Origin: Haliotis asinina
Taxonomy: Eukaryota > Mollusca > Gastropoda > Lepetellida > Haliotidae
DNA: 64,000 nt
Assembly: GCF_037392515.1 (NCBI RefSeq)
Contig: NC_090291.1
Location: 832,501 to 896,500 of the forward strand
Reading direction: 5' to 3'
The position numbers and the translations under genes are program-made. The notes below the pieces were generated by a model, which was not told where the DNA came from, ran no database searches, and saw only the letters and a list, made by a program, of their open reading frames with translations. Below, piece after piece: positions 52,301 to 60,100 of this stretch (positions within the stretch are counted from its first letter, which is position 1; each line of letters begins with the position of its first letter).

Positions 52301-52891
52301 GTGTCAACATTACAACCTTCTCTATACCGCGGGTGTATATGATAAATCAGGACAAACCATCAGCTGAAGAAATTACTATCGCTGAACTTACGGCCCCGTC
52401 AGTGTTGCATGGAACTGTTTGAGTTATTGATCTCATTGACCGGACATAAACTACGCGGTATGGCAACACACCCCAAGAGTTTAGATGATAAAAATAGTGC
52501 ATGAATGATTCACATAAAAACCATTGAAGTAAAGTGTGTGATGCATGGCTGACAGCCCGCTAGTAGACCAGTCTGTAACACATAGTCGTTATTTAGCTTG
52601 CGCTAAAGATTCAAGTTCACGCAAAACATGTAAACAAGCGTCCTTTGTGTTAAAGTTACCTTTACTGTACTTACCTCCTCCATTTCTCTGACACACAAAC
52701 GGGAACCTCCACAAATTCCCCAGCCCAACTGTGTACCCCACGAGGGTCAGTATGTAGTCCAGTCTGCTTGTCCACATGGGTTTCCTCCACCCTGAGTCCG
52801 GTAACCACAGAACTCGTCTCACTCCAGGGCTGTCCACATCCTCTATGTCGGGGTTGTCACTGAGACGGAGAGGAGACGTCCGCTCCGACAT
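20509..52891 (-). CDS. SLC6-family Na+/Cl- coupled transporter (13 coding exons)
   Basis: Plasma-membrane symporter of the neurotransmitter/amino-acid transporter family. Thirteen exons join in phase with GT/AG at every boundary, giving 624 residues, a normal SLC6 length. Visible features: TM1 [11 protein letters not shown] with Gly56 where monoamine carriers have Asp, which points to an amino-acid, glycine, proline or GABA-type substrate; TM1 Asn59; TM2 AAFLIPY with Tyr79; TM3 Tyr133; an extracellular loop 2 disulfide pair Cys157/Cys166 and four N-glycosylation sequons (Asn158, 175, 183, 191); TM6 QVFFS (Gln300, Ser304) followed by GPAWG; TM8 GIDS (Asp404, Ser405) for the Na2 site; and a C-tail APDSGWETA resembling the usual P-x-x-D-W-G-P-A. 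One key site departs: TM7 has Gly336 where the family has an ion-binding Asn. The start ATG at 52891 has A at -3 and an upstream in-frame stop. Substrate unproven. Confidence 0.93.
20925..21092 (-). CDS. SLC6 exon 12: TM11 end and TM12
   Basis: Residues 521-576. [16 protein letters not shown], then [20 protein letters not shown], matching the conserved YP-W-x-x-x-x-GW-x-x-x pattern with Phe for the first Trp. Donor GAG followed by GTAAAC. Confidence 0.93.
21160..21199 (+). repeat. (ACGC)n/(AC)n microsatellite
   Basis: ACGC units followed by AC units, next to the SINE at 21206 in SLC6 intron 11. Confidence 0.9.
21206..21448 (-). mobile_element. Gastropod-type SINE in SLC6 intron 11
   Basis: Near full length in the transcribed orientation of the transporter. 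Landmarks on the + strand are AACGCCGCACTCAGCAATAT, ATCGAGTCTGGACCAGACAA and GATCACCCTATCCCGTTAGT. It starts right after the microsatellite and ends within ten bases of the exon 11 donor. Confidence 0.92.
21455..21555 (-). CDS. SLC6 exon 11: TM10-TM11 loop and TM11 start
   Basis: Residues 487-520. [18 protein letters not shown] corresponds to the family's G-x-x-R-F-x-x-D-I-x-x-M-x-G-x-x-P, then [10 protein letters not shown]. Acceptor TTTAAG, donor CTG followed by GTAAGT. A SINE fills most of the next intron. Confidence 0.91.
22042..32015 (+). repeat. 56-bp satellite array in SLC6 intron 10
   Basis: About 178 head-to-tail monomers. The unit is GCATCCATGATAAACTACAG, CATGGTATGGCAGGGC and AGACCAGTTGACTTAGTGAA. 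Common alternatives are GCGTCC for GCATCC, CTGAG for CTTAG and CAAGGC for CAGGGC. A 49-base form lacks 7 bases around AACTACA. A strongly diverged double unit (GGCCGTTTGCC with AAAGGATGCTAGACC) recurs at 25376, 26216, 27329, 29618, 30738 and 31795, at spacings that equal whole numbers of 56-base units plus at most one 49-base unit. A block of 26 monomers (1456 bases) separates the CAGTCATG variants at 22491 and 23947. The left edge is sharp and the right edge (after about 31860) is eroded. Open frames inside are by-products. Confidence 0.98.
32335..32434 (-). CDS. SLC6 exon 10: TM10
   Basis: Residues 454-486. [20 protein letters not shown], then [13 protein letters not shown], matching the family's GGxYxxxLxDxY and ECxxIxWxYG. 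Acceptor CTTTCAG, donor ACG followed by GTAGGT. The next intron holds the 56-bp satellite. Confidence 0.94.
32944..33008 (+). repeat. (CTAT)n microsatellite
   Basis: About 16 perfect tetranucleotide units in SLC6 intron 9. Confidence 0.98.
33009..34441. other. Intronic, no recognisable feature
   Basis: Part of SLC6 intron 9. Overlapping frames at 33457-33691 on both strands are unsupported. Confidence 0.5.
34442..34690 (+). repeat. 30-bp minisatellite
   Basis: About eight copies of a 30-base unit, AACAGTCTGATATATC plus AAACATACAACCTG, in SLC6 intron 9. Open in two minus frames only because of the repeat. Confidence 0.95.
35304..36764 (+). CDS. Possible two-exon small gene nested in SLC6 intron 9
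   Basis: I do not recognise the product. Exon 1 (35304-35415) starts AACATGG, a good translation start context, and ends at TCGA followed by GTAAGT. Exon 2 (36661-36764) starts after a pyrimidine-rich 3' splice site (TTTTCCTCGGTTTAG) in the matching phase and runs to TAG. The join gives 71 residues: [15 protein letters not shown] at the start, a basic middle with Cys33 and Cys36 ([11 protein letters not shown]), and a leucine-rich acidic end [13 protein letters not shown]. It lies antisense to the transporter. The alternatives are chance or the first part of a longer transcript. The match of splice phase, start context and codon content is the only support. Confidence 0.4.
36765..39280. other. 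Intronic, no recognisable gene
   Basis: Very AT-rich part of SLC6 intron 9. A frame at 36995-37288 on + has no recognisable domain. Around 38550-38640 a GATATACG / GCGATATG / GCAATACA stretch hints at an eroded interspersed repeat. Confidence 0.4.
39281..40236 (-). mobile_element. LINE reverse-transcriptase fragment
   Basis: Read on the minus strand, broken frames contain [10 protein letters not shown] (the family's G-S-V-L-G-P-L-F-L motif), then [10 protein letters not shown] with the catalytic Asp pair at about 39970-40000. Nearer 39580-39620 there is CDFIWDN, and finally [15 protein letters not shown], typical of the C-terminal region of non-LTR retrotransposons. Several frameshifts and stops make it inactive. 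Confidence 0.8.
40321..40400 (+). repeat. (AAAT)n microsatellite
   Basis: Twenty perfect TAAA units in SLC6 intron 9, next to the LINE fragment. Confidence 0.98.
40893..41560 (+). repeat. TATCGC-type short-unit array with hairpin ends
   Basis: Irregular 8-9 base units of the type TATCGCAATG, TCGCTGTATCGC and GCCATTTCGTG. A 61-base block (from about 40976) is repeated at about 41037. Two stretches starting GGGCGATAAAGCGATGGC (41353 and 41523, 170 bases apart) are inverted relative to the array and can pair with CCATCGCTTTGTCG just upstream. CpG is unusually frequent compared with the AT-rich surroundings. Confidence 0.9.
41561..42812. other. Intronic, no recognisable feature
   Basis: AT-rich unique sequence in SLC6 intron 9. 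Frames at 42077-42277 (+) and 42477-42845 (minus) are unsupported, and the latter enters the 61-bp array. Confidence 0.5.
42813..44157 (+). repeat. 61-bp minisatellite
   Basis: Twenty-two head-to-tail copies of a 61-base unit, ATTGAGAGGATTAAGGAACA, AATACAAGAACACACATC and TATTCTATTAGGTTAAATC plus TAGC. Variation sits at few positions (CAAATACAAG, CAGATACATG, CAAATACGAG; ATTGAG or ACTGAG), so copies are highly alike. Located in SLC6 intron 9. Confidence 0.98.
44596..44660 (+). mobile_element. SINE fragment
   Basis: TGATGTCAGTCACTGGATTA and TCTGGTCCAGATTCC match the 3' part of the gastropod-type SINE. The flanks do not extend the match clearly. Confidence 0.6.
45293..45556 (+). mobile_element. 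Gastropod-type SINE, near full length
   Basis: Runs from GTGAAGGTCCCGGGGTAG through GTCGTAAGAGGTGACTAACG, GGATCGGGTGGTCAGGCTCG, GTTGATCACTGGATCGTC and TAGCTGGAATATTG to CGTAAAACTAAACTCACTC repeats. Opposite in orientation to the transporter gene, between exons 9 and 10. The best reference copy in this window. Confidence 0.95.
45930..46070 (-). CDS. SLC6 exon 9: TM9
   Basis: Residues 407-453. [15 protein letters not shown], then a basic loop and [19 protein letters not shown]. Acceptor GTTTACAG, donor AGA followed by GTAGGT. A 13.5-kb intron follows. Confidence 0.93.
46071..47175. other. SLC6 intron 8, nothing else recognised
   Basis: Unique intronic sequence. Short frames at 46487-46765 (+) and 46865-47140 (minus) lack any support. 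Confidence 0.7.
47176..47288 (-). CDS. SLC6 exon 8: TM8
   Basis: Residues 369-406. [20 protein letters not shown], then [17 protein letters not shown] with the Na2-site Asp404/Ser405. Donor ATG followed by GTAAGA. Phase 0 end. Confidence 0.94.
47512..47636 (-). CDS. SLC6 exon 7: TM7
   Basis: Residues 327-368. [19 protein letters not shown], then [11 protein letters not shown]. In the ungapped alignment to GAT-type transporters, Gly336 replaces the conserved ion-binding Asn, while Ser340 (chloride site) is kept. Acceptor ATATTTAG, donor CAG followed by GTAAAG. Confidence 0.92.
47991..48094 (-). CDS. SLC6 exon 6: TM6
   Basis: Residues 293-326. [20 protein letters not shown] with Gln300 and Ser304, then [12 protein letters not shown]. 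The GPAWG segment resembles glycine/proline-type members more than monoamine carriers. Acceptor GTTGTAG, donor TG followed by GTAGGT. Confidence 0.92.
48132..48378 (-). mobile_element. Gastropod-type SINE in SLC6 intron 5
   Basis: On + reads CAATATTCCAGC, ATTCGAGTCTGGACCAGACA, ATCCAGTGATCAACATCATG, GTCAACCAAGTCAGCGAGTC and AAGCATGAGTTGCTGAAGGC, the full reverse complement of the family. It shares the transporter's orientation. Confidence 0.94.
48585..49082 (+). repeat. 32-bp minisatellite in SLC6 intron 5
   Basis: About 15 copies of a 32-base unit, CTATGTGAGAGACCAG plus TTTTCACTGAATCTGG. The first four units read CTGTGTG instead of CTATGTG, and two scattered units have TTGTCAC. The array ends about 30 bases from the exon 5 donor. 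Confidence 0.97.
49113..49247 (-). CDS. SLC6 exon 5: TM5
   Basis: Residues 248-292. [20 protein letters not shown], then [12 protein letters not shown] and [10 protein letters not shown]. Phase 0 at both ends. The 32-bp minisatellite begins only about 30 bases past the donor. Confidence 0.94.
49248..50343. other. SLC6 intron 4 with a small 14-bp repeat
   Basis: Unique intronic sequence except for three copies of CGTGCCCTTCCACA at about 49643-49684. Confidence 0.7.
50344..50476 (-). CDS. SLC6 exon 4: TM4
   Basis: Residues 203-247. [14 protein letters not shown], then a hydrophobic stretch ending [13 protein letters not shown], the counterpart of the family's CIWKGVKSTGK. The exon is short and diverged (Val for the usual Trp). 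It was found by requiring a phase-2 start and a phase-0 end. Acceptor GTTTTCCAG, donor GGAAAG followed by GTCAGA. Confidence 0.88.
50736..50994 (-). CDS. SLC6 exon 3: TM3 and extracellular loop 2
   Basis: Residues 117-202. TM3 [19 protein letters not shown], then [15 protein letters not shown] with the disulfide pair, four glycosylation sequons and the conserved EEFW. Acceptor ATTTTCAG, donor AA followed by GTGAGA. Phase 2 end. Confidence 0.92.
51272..51403 (-). CDS. SLC6 exon 2: TM2
   Basis: Residues 73-116. [19 protein letters not shown], then LEVIIAQ. Acceptor TTTCTAACAG, donor AAAG followed by GTAAGT. Gln before LSRRGP matches the family's conserved GQ(Y/F) end of TM2. Confidence 0.93.
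51404..52674. other. SLC6 intron 1, nothing else recognised
   Basis: Unique intronic sequence with no repeat array and no reading frame of note. Confidence 0.7.
52675..52891 (-). CDS. SLC6 exon 1: N-terminus and TM1
   Basis: Residues 1-72 plus one base. Acidic/Ser-rich cytoplasmic N-terminus, then [18 protein letters not shown] with [12 protein letters not shown]. The donor is GAG followed by GTAAGT. Phase 1 end. Confidence 0.93.
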
Positions 52892-53542
52892 GTTGTCAAC
52901 ACTGTCGACTGTCGGGGACAGGTCGTTGTGAGTAAGGGGTCCCAAAAAGTGATTGTTGAAGTGTGACGTTCAGTCTAACCCAGCACATCAATTATTCACG
53001 AGGCATGTTGTGGTTGCTCACGCTGGAAAATAGTTTAACAGCAATCTCGTCCACTGATGAAAGAACCAAGCTCCATGTTTCTTTTTATCCTTTCATCTTT
53101 ACTGATGCACACACTATACGCCTCTACTAGGTCGTTGTAAACCTCACCGTGAATGTTTACAAAACACAATGCTATCTCATGTCACACGTTAGTTTTTATA
53201 AGATATCCGTTTTATGTTGTCACATATCAAAGTCACACACTGCAATCAATATGCCCACATTGATCCGAACCTTCTACACAAAGTTACCAACAAACGGCTT
53301 ATACAAATCGATGTAGTGCTTGAGATGTTTGGATCATCAGCCCTACGCTGGCCCAGATATTGGAGGGGTAGCTTGGTGTAACTGCCCGTAATGAACCGGG
53401 TTAACCTCACCAGCCCAGCCGAGTAACGTTGAGGTTTCCAAGGCTTTACAATCTTCCTTTCATAGTCGACAACGAACTTCATGAACAGACAAGTTGGGCT
53501 GCTTATTGGCCACGTGTTATATCCTGTACTGCTACAACAGGA
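52892..53542. other. Region just upstream of SLC6 exon 1
   Basis: No core promoter could be recognised. The upstream in-frame stop about 80-90 bases before the ATG shows that the coding region starts at 52891. Whether exon 1 begins here or is spliced to an upstream non-coding exon (see 58827-58996) is unresolved. Confidence 0.4.
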
Positions 53543-53586
53543 ACTACTACTACTGCTGCGCTGCTACTACTACTACTACTACTATT
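53543..53586 (+). repeat. (CTA)n microsatellite
   Basis: Interrupted ACTACT/GCTGCT trinucleotide run immediately before the SINE at 53590. Confidence 0.9.
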
Positions 53587-53589
53587 ACA

Positions 53590-53808
53590 AGTGACTCGTG
53601 AAGATCCCGGTTGTGATTGGTCTACAGTAACCTATGCTTGTCGTAAGAGGCGACTAACGAGATCGGGTGATCAGACTCACTGCCGTGGTTGATACATGTC
53701 ATCGTTTCCCATTTGTATAGCTCGATGCTCATGTTGCTTATCACTGAATTGTCTCGCCCAGACACGATTATTTAAAGACCGTATAGCTGTAATATTGCTG
53801 AGTGAATA
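53590..53808 (+). mobile_element. Gastropod-type SINE
   Basis: GTGAAGATCCCGGTTG, CTATGCTTGTCGTAAGAGGC, ACGAGATCGGGTGATCAGAC and AGCTGTAATATTGCTGAGTG follow the family order. It ends before the usual GTAAAACTAAAC tail. Confidence 0.9.
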
Positions 53809-54412
53809 GCTGTGAACAGGTTTTAGCAATAAATGCTTGTAGAATGAGGGGGGATTTCATTGTCAAGTTCACTGCCTTTGACAATGCACGTCATGCGAAG
53901 TTCGAGGTTCATGATATCAATCACGAGACTGACTTGTCCAGATGACTTAGAGGCCGCCGTCATATACTTGTCGGTGGACAAGTCGGTGTAAACAGCAAAC
54001 CCACACAACTAATTGTTAGATACTGACAATTTACCCCAACAAACAGAGCAAGCTTCACCAATGAGACCCCGGCAAACGTGTGAAATCGACCTTCGTTCTC
54101 ATGTACAATATACAACCCAAGTTATCCGTGAGGAATTTTCAATATCATTACATCTCATCCTATCGGGTACTGTTTTATTGCCGGCCGAACAAGTGTGCAA
54201 CAAACAAGTGTGTCTTCGTTTACACACACTGAAATGAATAGGTCGATGGGGACCTGGTGTATTATTCGTAACATATAGTAATCTGTCACTATCTCTGTGC
54301 TACTCATATCCCGATGTATCATGTTGATATTGACTACATGGAGCTACGTGCTCTCCAGCAGTGTTTCCTCATCATCTCCCCGATCGTACTTCTTCATACT
54401 TCATGCGTCGTA
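53809..54412. other. No recognisable feature
   Basis: Unique sequence upstream of the transporter gene with only short unsupported frames. Confidence 0.6.
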
Positions 54413-54494
54413 TGTCAACGTCGTTGATGTTTGATGTCAACGTCGTTGATGTTTGATGTCAACGTCGTTGATGTTTGATGTCAACGTCTTTGAT
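54413..54494 (+). repeat. 22-bp minisatellite with palindromic core
   Basis: About 3.7 copies of TGTCAACGTCGTTGATGTTT plus GA. Each full unit contains the palindrome TCAACGTCGTTGA around a central T. Confidence 0.93.
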
Positions 54495-54677
54495 TTTTCA
54501 GATCTATTGGCAGTAGACATGAAAAGTCCAATTATTTAGCAAAACATTTTTAATAGCTGTGAGGTATACTCCGGGCCTGGGTTTCCCACATATTTTCTAT
54601 TTTTCGAACTACGAACTGTCAAAACGGCCCCTGTGCCAGGTGACGTAATTGCGGCAGAAGCACTTCACAATGAGCAA

Positions 54678-54745
54678 GAGTGAGTGAGTGAGTTACGAGT
54701 TAACGTCAGATTGGCAATATTTTAGCCATATCGTGACGAGAACAC
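54678..54745 (-). mobile_element. SINE tail fragment
   Basis: GAGTGAGTGAGTTACGAGTT and GGCAATATTTTAGCCATATC resemble the reverse complement of a SINE tail related to, but distinct from, the main family (CAGATTGG in place of GCCGCACTC). Confidence 0.6.
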
Positions 54746-55119
54746 ACGTGATATTGAAATCAAATATGTGTATAGTGTAAACACCTGTTGCCTCAAAGGA
54801 CAGTAAAGCAACTAGAATATCACAGTTACATCTAAAGCTAGCTTGGAAAGTTAAGACTAACAGAACTATTTGGACAATACAATATAACAACAACCGTTGG
54901 TAACTACAACTGAAGGTATCTCACCATACTAGGTACCAAAAGGGGAAGATCAGGTAAAAGTCACATTGAGGAATGTGATATTTTCGTTTCTTACGACAGT
55001 TTTTTTCCCGATAGTGATTTGTCCATTTGGGTTCTTCAGATTATTTATTTTACAGATTCTGAATCTACAGAAACATCTGATCATTCAGTGCGTTAGTTCC
55101 ATTCAGAAGACCAAGAATT

Positions 55120-56600
55120 TCATCTTGGAAACGACTGGGGAAGATGGTCGATCACATATTCTGGGGTACAAAACACAGTTTTGTAGAGTCGGTACGTCCT
55201 TAACGTCTTCCTGTTAACTTGCCCGCTGTCGTCCCAGAGTTCTAAGAGCCAATTATTTGTAACGACATCAAAACGTTTACGTTTCAAAACATCAAGCTGA
55301 GAATTTAAAGATAGATTAGGATTTTCAAATAGCTTCACAACTGTACAGTCTAATGATTTAGGCACCGACAGGGATCATCACTGAATAAGAAAAGGGAATC
55401 TATTTCATTAACACGATATATTCTCTTATAAAAACGATTTCAAAGCGGTGTTTTGCTGAATTAGCCATCCGACCCATATCTCCTCTCACTCATTTTTGTC
55501 TTGTTGCTATTAACGAAAATGCGTCATTTCCTACACCGATCATTTACACAGTCAAGCATACGTTGCAGTGACGATTTGTCTGGTGCTACCAATGCGATCC
55601 TACCTGCATGCAGGAGAAGACTGATCATATTAGTATCTGTCTTATATCACAACTCAGTTCGTATATTTCGAGAGCTAGATCATTCACAGACATAGTGAAT
55701 AATGTTGGCGACAAAACACAACCGTGTTTTACGCCGCTATCTACATTGAATCCATGGGACATTTCCCCGCTAACGAATACGCGAGATCGGTTGTTTAAGG
55801 CCGAGAAAAAACTACCGTCGACTCCGAATCTAAGCAATTTATACCTAAGACAACAACGATTTACGCGGTCAAAGACCTTCAACGCATCGATGTAGCAAAC
55901 GATTGGAAGACTTTCTGATTTTTTTTATAATGGAGAAAAGCGTGTAAATATGGTGAGTCTTGCTGTGAAAACCGTTTGATCCTCCGCAAGTAAGTTGTTA
56001 TATTCTAGCCACAAGGAGAATCGCGAATTACGCATCGGCGGGTATTTTAGAAGGAATAGACAACAGTGAGATACCGCAATATCCCTGGTCATCGGATCAC
56101 GCTTGTCCGTGTCGGGCTTTTGAATTGCGCAATAAAATATCAATGCAATGCGGGTGTTTGGGAGCCTCGGCTGGGATGAAGTCTAATCATGCTGCTTTGC
56201 CACATTCGGCTTTATTTATTGTGGATACAACCTCGCTACATGTAATAGGGATATCTTGTATACTTCAGTCTACATCACTGTTAGTAAGATCGGAGTTGTT
56301 AGAGACACTGTCTACTACGTGCTGCAGGTGAATAGCGTCGTCATTATATAATTTACACAAATCGGCCTCCTACTTTTCCAAAACAAGCAACCCTATAAGA
56401 GAAAATAACTCCGTCTTCAACAACCTGCCATGGGATAGGGTTATGCCTATCATTAGCTATCCCTATTTTAGCAGTAGCCTTCCAGAATTGCCTCGAATTT
56501 TGTCCTTATACTTACCGAGTCATTTCTGTTGCTGTTGTCACTGGTAAGATTTTTTCCTCAACTCTAGCATTTTATCAAGCGGTTAACGTTTCAAAATGTT
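55120..56600 (-). mobile_element. Degenerate LINE (non-LTR retrotransposon)
   Basis: Minus-strand reverse-transcriptase pieces in order. From about 56130: PDTDKRDPM, then SLWLEYNNLLAEDQ. At 55625-55900: CYIDALKVFDRVNRCCLRYK, with SGVKHGCVLSPTLFTM and VNDLALEI. At about 55600: ALVAPDKSSLQRML, where the catalytic Asp pair expected just before it is changed to Gly-Arg. At 55120-55365: a C-terminal segment with TYRLYKTVF. Frameshifts and stops separate the pieces, so the element is dead. It is a different copy and probably a different family from the one at 39.3-40.2 kb. Confidence 0.85.
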
Positions 56601-57074
56601 TCCAAGCCTTTTTTTCTAAACGACTTACATGTTAACAACTCACGCTCAGCTGTAGAGACACTGTCCAACTTATGTTGTAGACTATGGCAACATCAAGGTA
56701 TGTAATTAGGTTTACATTTTACACCATAGACATTTCCATTGTTATTAGATACAACACCAGCCTTGTCACCTCAGCATGCATACAGTTCATGAAATCATCA
56801 TATGCACCATTTACATCGTTTTGTGCACTCAGTCTATTTTCGACGTGAAGCACATTCTTCCTTTAGAAGGACATCACCTTGAATCATATGTATTCGTTAA
56901 AGCGGTCAAAGTGGACGTATTGTGTGGCTATATAGGTAAAGAGAGTTCACAGGTTACGTCAGGAGCCTTATATCCGAGATTAGACATTTTTAATCATATC
57001 AAAATCATTGAAACGAAACGGCTTCTCGTGTAACGTAACCGTATAGTCTACTACGGAGCACCCGCTTTAATATA
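56601..57074. other. No recognisable feature
   Basis: AT-rich sequence between the LINE remnant and the mariner element. It may include more of the eroded LINE. Confidence 0.4.
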
Positions 57075-58349
57075 CGAGGGTTGGCTGAAAAGTTCTAAGC
57101 CTCACTGTGAAAAAAAGTTACAAAGTCCACGTTTGTAATTTATTTTTCTACATAGTCCACTTCCAAGTTCACACACTTTTGCCAGCGATGCTGCAAGGCC
57201 CGAATCCCGGTCAGGAAGAAATCTTCTTCAGCTACCCTAAAAACATCAGTCACAGCGGAAATGACGTCATCATTACTTGCAAAATGGCGACCGGCGAGTT
57301 CCTTTTCCATTTGGGGGAACAGGTGGAAGTCAGAAGGAGCCAAATCAGGTGAATAAGGAGGATGGTCAATGAGTTCAAAGCTACAATCGCGGATTGTTGA
57401 CATGGCCACCACCGATTTGTGAACAGGCGCATTGTCTTGGTGGAAGAGGACACCTTTAGCGATCATCCCTCGTCGTTTGACTTTGATTGCTTCTCGCAAC
57501 TGGTTCAGTAGATCAGCATAGTATCTGCCGTTGATAGTTTGACCGTTTTTCAGAATACCCCTGGAATCCCAAAAGACTGATGCCATCACCTCTCCAGCTG
57601 AAGGAACAGACTTGGCTTTCTTCGGAGCTGGTGAATCAGGATGCTTCCACTGTTTTGACTGTAATTTTGTTTCTGGTTGAAAGTGATGTATCCAGGTCTC
57701 ATCCATGGTTACAAATCGTGCCACAAAATCATGGGGATCTGCTTCAAAACGACGCAAATTGTCAAGGGACGTCTGGAACCTGACACGTTTCTGTTCTGCT
57801 GTCAAGAGCTTTGGTACCCATCTTGCAGAAACTTTAGTCATTCCTAATTCGTTGGTGATAATATGCTCAACCCTCTCATGAGAGATGCCCACTACACTAG
57901 CAATATGTCGAGTAGTCAATCGTCGATCATCCATCATATCGAGCACTCGCGTGATGTTTTCTGGAGTGGTTGCTGTTGAAGGCCTTCCTGAGCGTGGGTC
58001 ATCATCAAGGCTTTGTCTGCCACGCTTAAATTCTGCAGCCCACTTCTTTACTGTGGAAAATGAAGGAGCATCATCCCTAGAGTGGAGACCATGTCAGCAT
58101 GTATCTGTGTTGGGGACATCCCTTTCTTTAGCAAGTACTTGATGACTGCCCTGTATTCAGTTTTGTCCATTTCTGATGATTTCAGAGGGTAGGTTTACCA
58201 AAAGAACTGTAGTTGAGATAAAACTATGAGTACGTTTGTAGTTCTTGTGTCTATGATGCACTAAATGATTGTCCTCATTGGTGGCAAACACCTGTCTCTA
58301 CCTGGTGGGGAAAAACCACTCAGGCTGAGAACTTTTCAGCCAACCCTCG
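57075..58349 (-). mobile_element. Nearly intact mariner transposon
   Basis: A 1275-base element with terminal inverted repeats. The left end CGAGGGTTGGCTGAAAAGTT and the reverse complement of the right end are identical over 22 bases, differ at one, and match again through AGCCT. It is flanked by TA on both sides (57073-57074 and 58350-58351), the duplicated target typical of Tc1/mariner insertion. The transposase inside is broken by one frameshift. Intact ends mean it could still be moved if a matching transposase is made elsewhere. Confidence 0.96.
57140..58170 (-). pseudogene. Mariner transposase with one frameshift
   Basis: DNA cut-and-paste transposase that would bind the terminal repeats and excise the element. 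The ATG at 58170 begins MDKTEYRAVIKYLLKKG. This frame stops at 58048. The rest of the protein is open in another frame from about 58080 to the stop at 57140, including a 268-codon stretch. A one-base loss near 58075-58081 (CTAGGGATGATG) accounts for the break. The helix-turn-helix DNA-binding region lies upstream of WVPKLL. The catalytic triad is complete: VTMDETW, then HQDNAP, then YSPDLAPSDFHLF, with exactly 34 residues between the second and third Asp, the DD34D signature of mariner. Full length would be about 345 residues, normal for the family. Confidence 0.95.
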
Positions 58350-58351
58350 TA

Positions 58352-58826
58352 TCATGACCTTTAACAGTCTGACAAATATATTTCAGTTGGGTTCAGTTCA
58401 GTTCATCCAGGTGGAGGGTTCATCTTCGAGAACCTCCTTCCGACTATGAGTAATTCTTCTCGTGGTGCCTTTGCACGCACAGTCTGCATTTCGGGATGTC
58501 CTCCGACCTCTTTAACTTTGTTAGAGAGTAATGAACTGTGGTGACAGGTCTGTTTGAAAATCCAGTATAGAAGGAAACTCATCGTATTACGACAGGGAAA
58601 TGATTGTCCTGTTCATGTCATCATGGCACCTGAGTGATTTTGATAAAATGTTACATGTTGCCCTGCCAAAAGGTAGAACCAACAGGTTAAAACACTGACA
58701 CGTTTGATATTTCAATAATTTGTATTCAGCAAAAACACAGACAAGATGCAAAACATTCACAAGAGGGGTTTCATGTGCAATCCAACTGAGTCAAATCTAA
58801 AGTAATGGGTCACAAATAAAATGTCA
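58352..58826. other. No recognisable feature
   Basis: Unique sequence between the mariner right end and the duplicated promoter-like block. Confidence 0.6.
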
Positions 58827-58996
58827 ACTCACCGAAGTCTTGGTGTGAGAGTGAGAAACTATTGTGCAGAATGTAATGCAGCGAGTGGTCAGGCAGCGGT
58901 TATGTAAATCAAGCGTTGACGGAGATGTAGAGTTATATACTCCAGTTATCTGTGTGTATTTCAGTGTCGACAACACGACACCTAACCTTTATATAT
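58827..58996 (-). promoter_or_regulatory. Promoter plus non-coding first exon, copy 1
   Basis: Read on the minus strand, the block opens with a TATA box (ATATATAAAGG) and ends exactly at a consensus 5' splice site (GACTTCG followed by GTGAGT). There is no ATG in between, so it would be an untranslated first exon. It matches 62145-62314 at 164 of 170 positions without gaps, and all six differences are transitions. Similarity stops at the TATA box on one side and at the splice donor on the other. The next minus-strand coding exon downstream is SLC6 exon 1 at 52891, so it may be that gene's promoter, with the mariner element inside the resulting intron. That link is inference. Confidence 0.55.
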
Positions 58997-59739
58997 AAAG
59001 TCAGTCATCAAGTCCTGAAAGCACTTACGACCACCGCCATCAACGTAGAATCTTCTAGCAGTCTCCCGGAAGTAGGCACAAATAATCAAAACATAAACTG
59101 AAGAGGAGGTAACTCTAAAGCACTTCCTGAACGCCTGCAGCCAAAATACTAAAAACACCGAACATTTATGATACGGAATGTGGCCTATAATAATCATCAA
59201 AACAATAAACGTTGTGACCCAATAACAATTATTAATTACTTAATAATACAATTCACAGAAAAATACACTCTCACAACAATGGGCGCAAGAAATTTAGGTT
59301 CACAAATGAGTCCCACCTGAAAAGCTACCGCCTTTGATTTCATTGAGTCACGAAATACATACCCAACATTGATTTATGTCTTTCTTTAGTGTTAACAAGA
59401 AAGGAAATATATTCTTTTGAGGTACATGTGCTAAGGAACACACTTGGAAGACACGTCATACAAATTTAAGTTTTGTTTGTTTCAGCATCAATTAAACTTT
59501 CACATTCCAGGTGTCTTTGTCTCGACATCAGTTGAGGATTTCACTACTATCAGTATAAACGCCCGATTTCCATTCGATCAATCACAGCACAGTCTCTCAT
59601 CAAGAAAGACGGTCGACAGACGATGGAACCAATACTCTGCTTCTGCTTTCTAAACATTATACACATGCATGCTGCCTTCCACCTCCGAAGCTATGGTCCA
59701 TCTTCTTTTTCTACCTTGTCATTTGGTTCACCCTTAAAT

Positions 59740-60100
59740 ATGAACAACCAGGCAAAGGATGTTGTCAGTGATGTGACGGAGCAGGAAAGTCGCCTTCAGA
59801 AAATGGAAGAGCTTGTAGAAATGCAGGAAGAGCTTCTGGGAAAACAAGGAGAGCGCCTGGACCAACTTAATAAATCAATAAAAGACCAAAGCAAACTCTG
59901 CCAGGTCCAAGATCAGATGTTATCCAAGATGCAGGCATCACAGCTGGAAGAGAAGTCACATTTGGCGGCATTTGGATTGCAGCTGCAACAACTGCACGGT
60001 CGACTCCTTGCTCTTGAGAATGTTTCATCGGAGATGGATTCTGATAAGGCAAATGGTACAGTTGTGACTTCTCCAGCCGTCCACAACGAGAAACCCAAGG
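59740..60100 (+). CDS. Exon 1 of the coiled-coil gene
   Basis: Acidic, Gln/Glu/Leu/Lys-rich exon with heptad spacing of leucines and methionines, ending EKPKG at a consensus donor. The frame is open upstream to 59623. Confidence 0.7.

Noticed and set aside
57580..58142. + strand frames across the mariner element
   Set aside because: Antisense shadows of the transposase.
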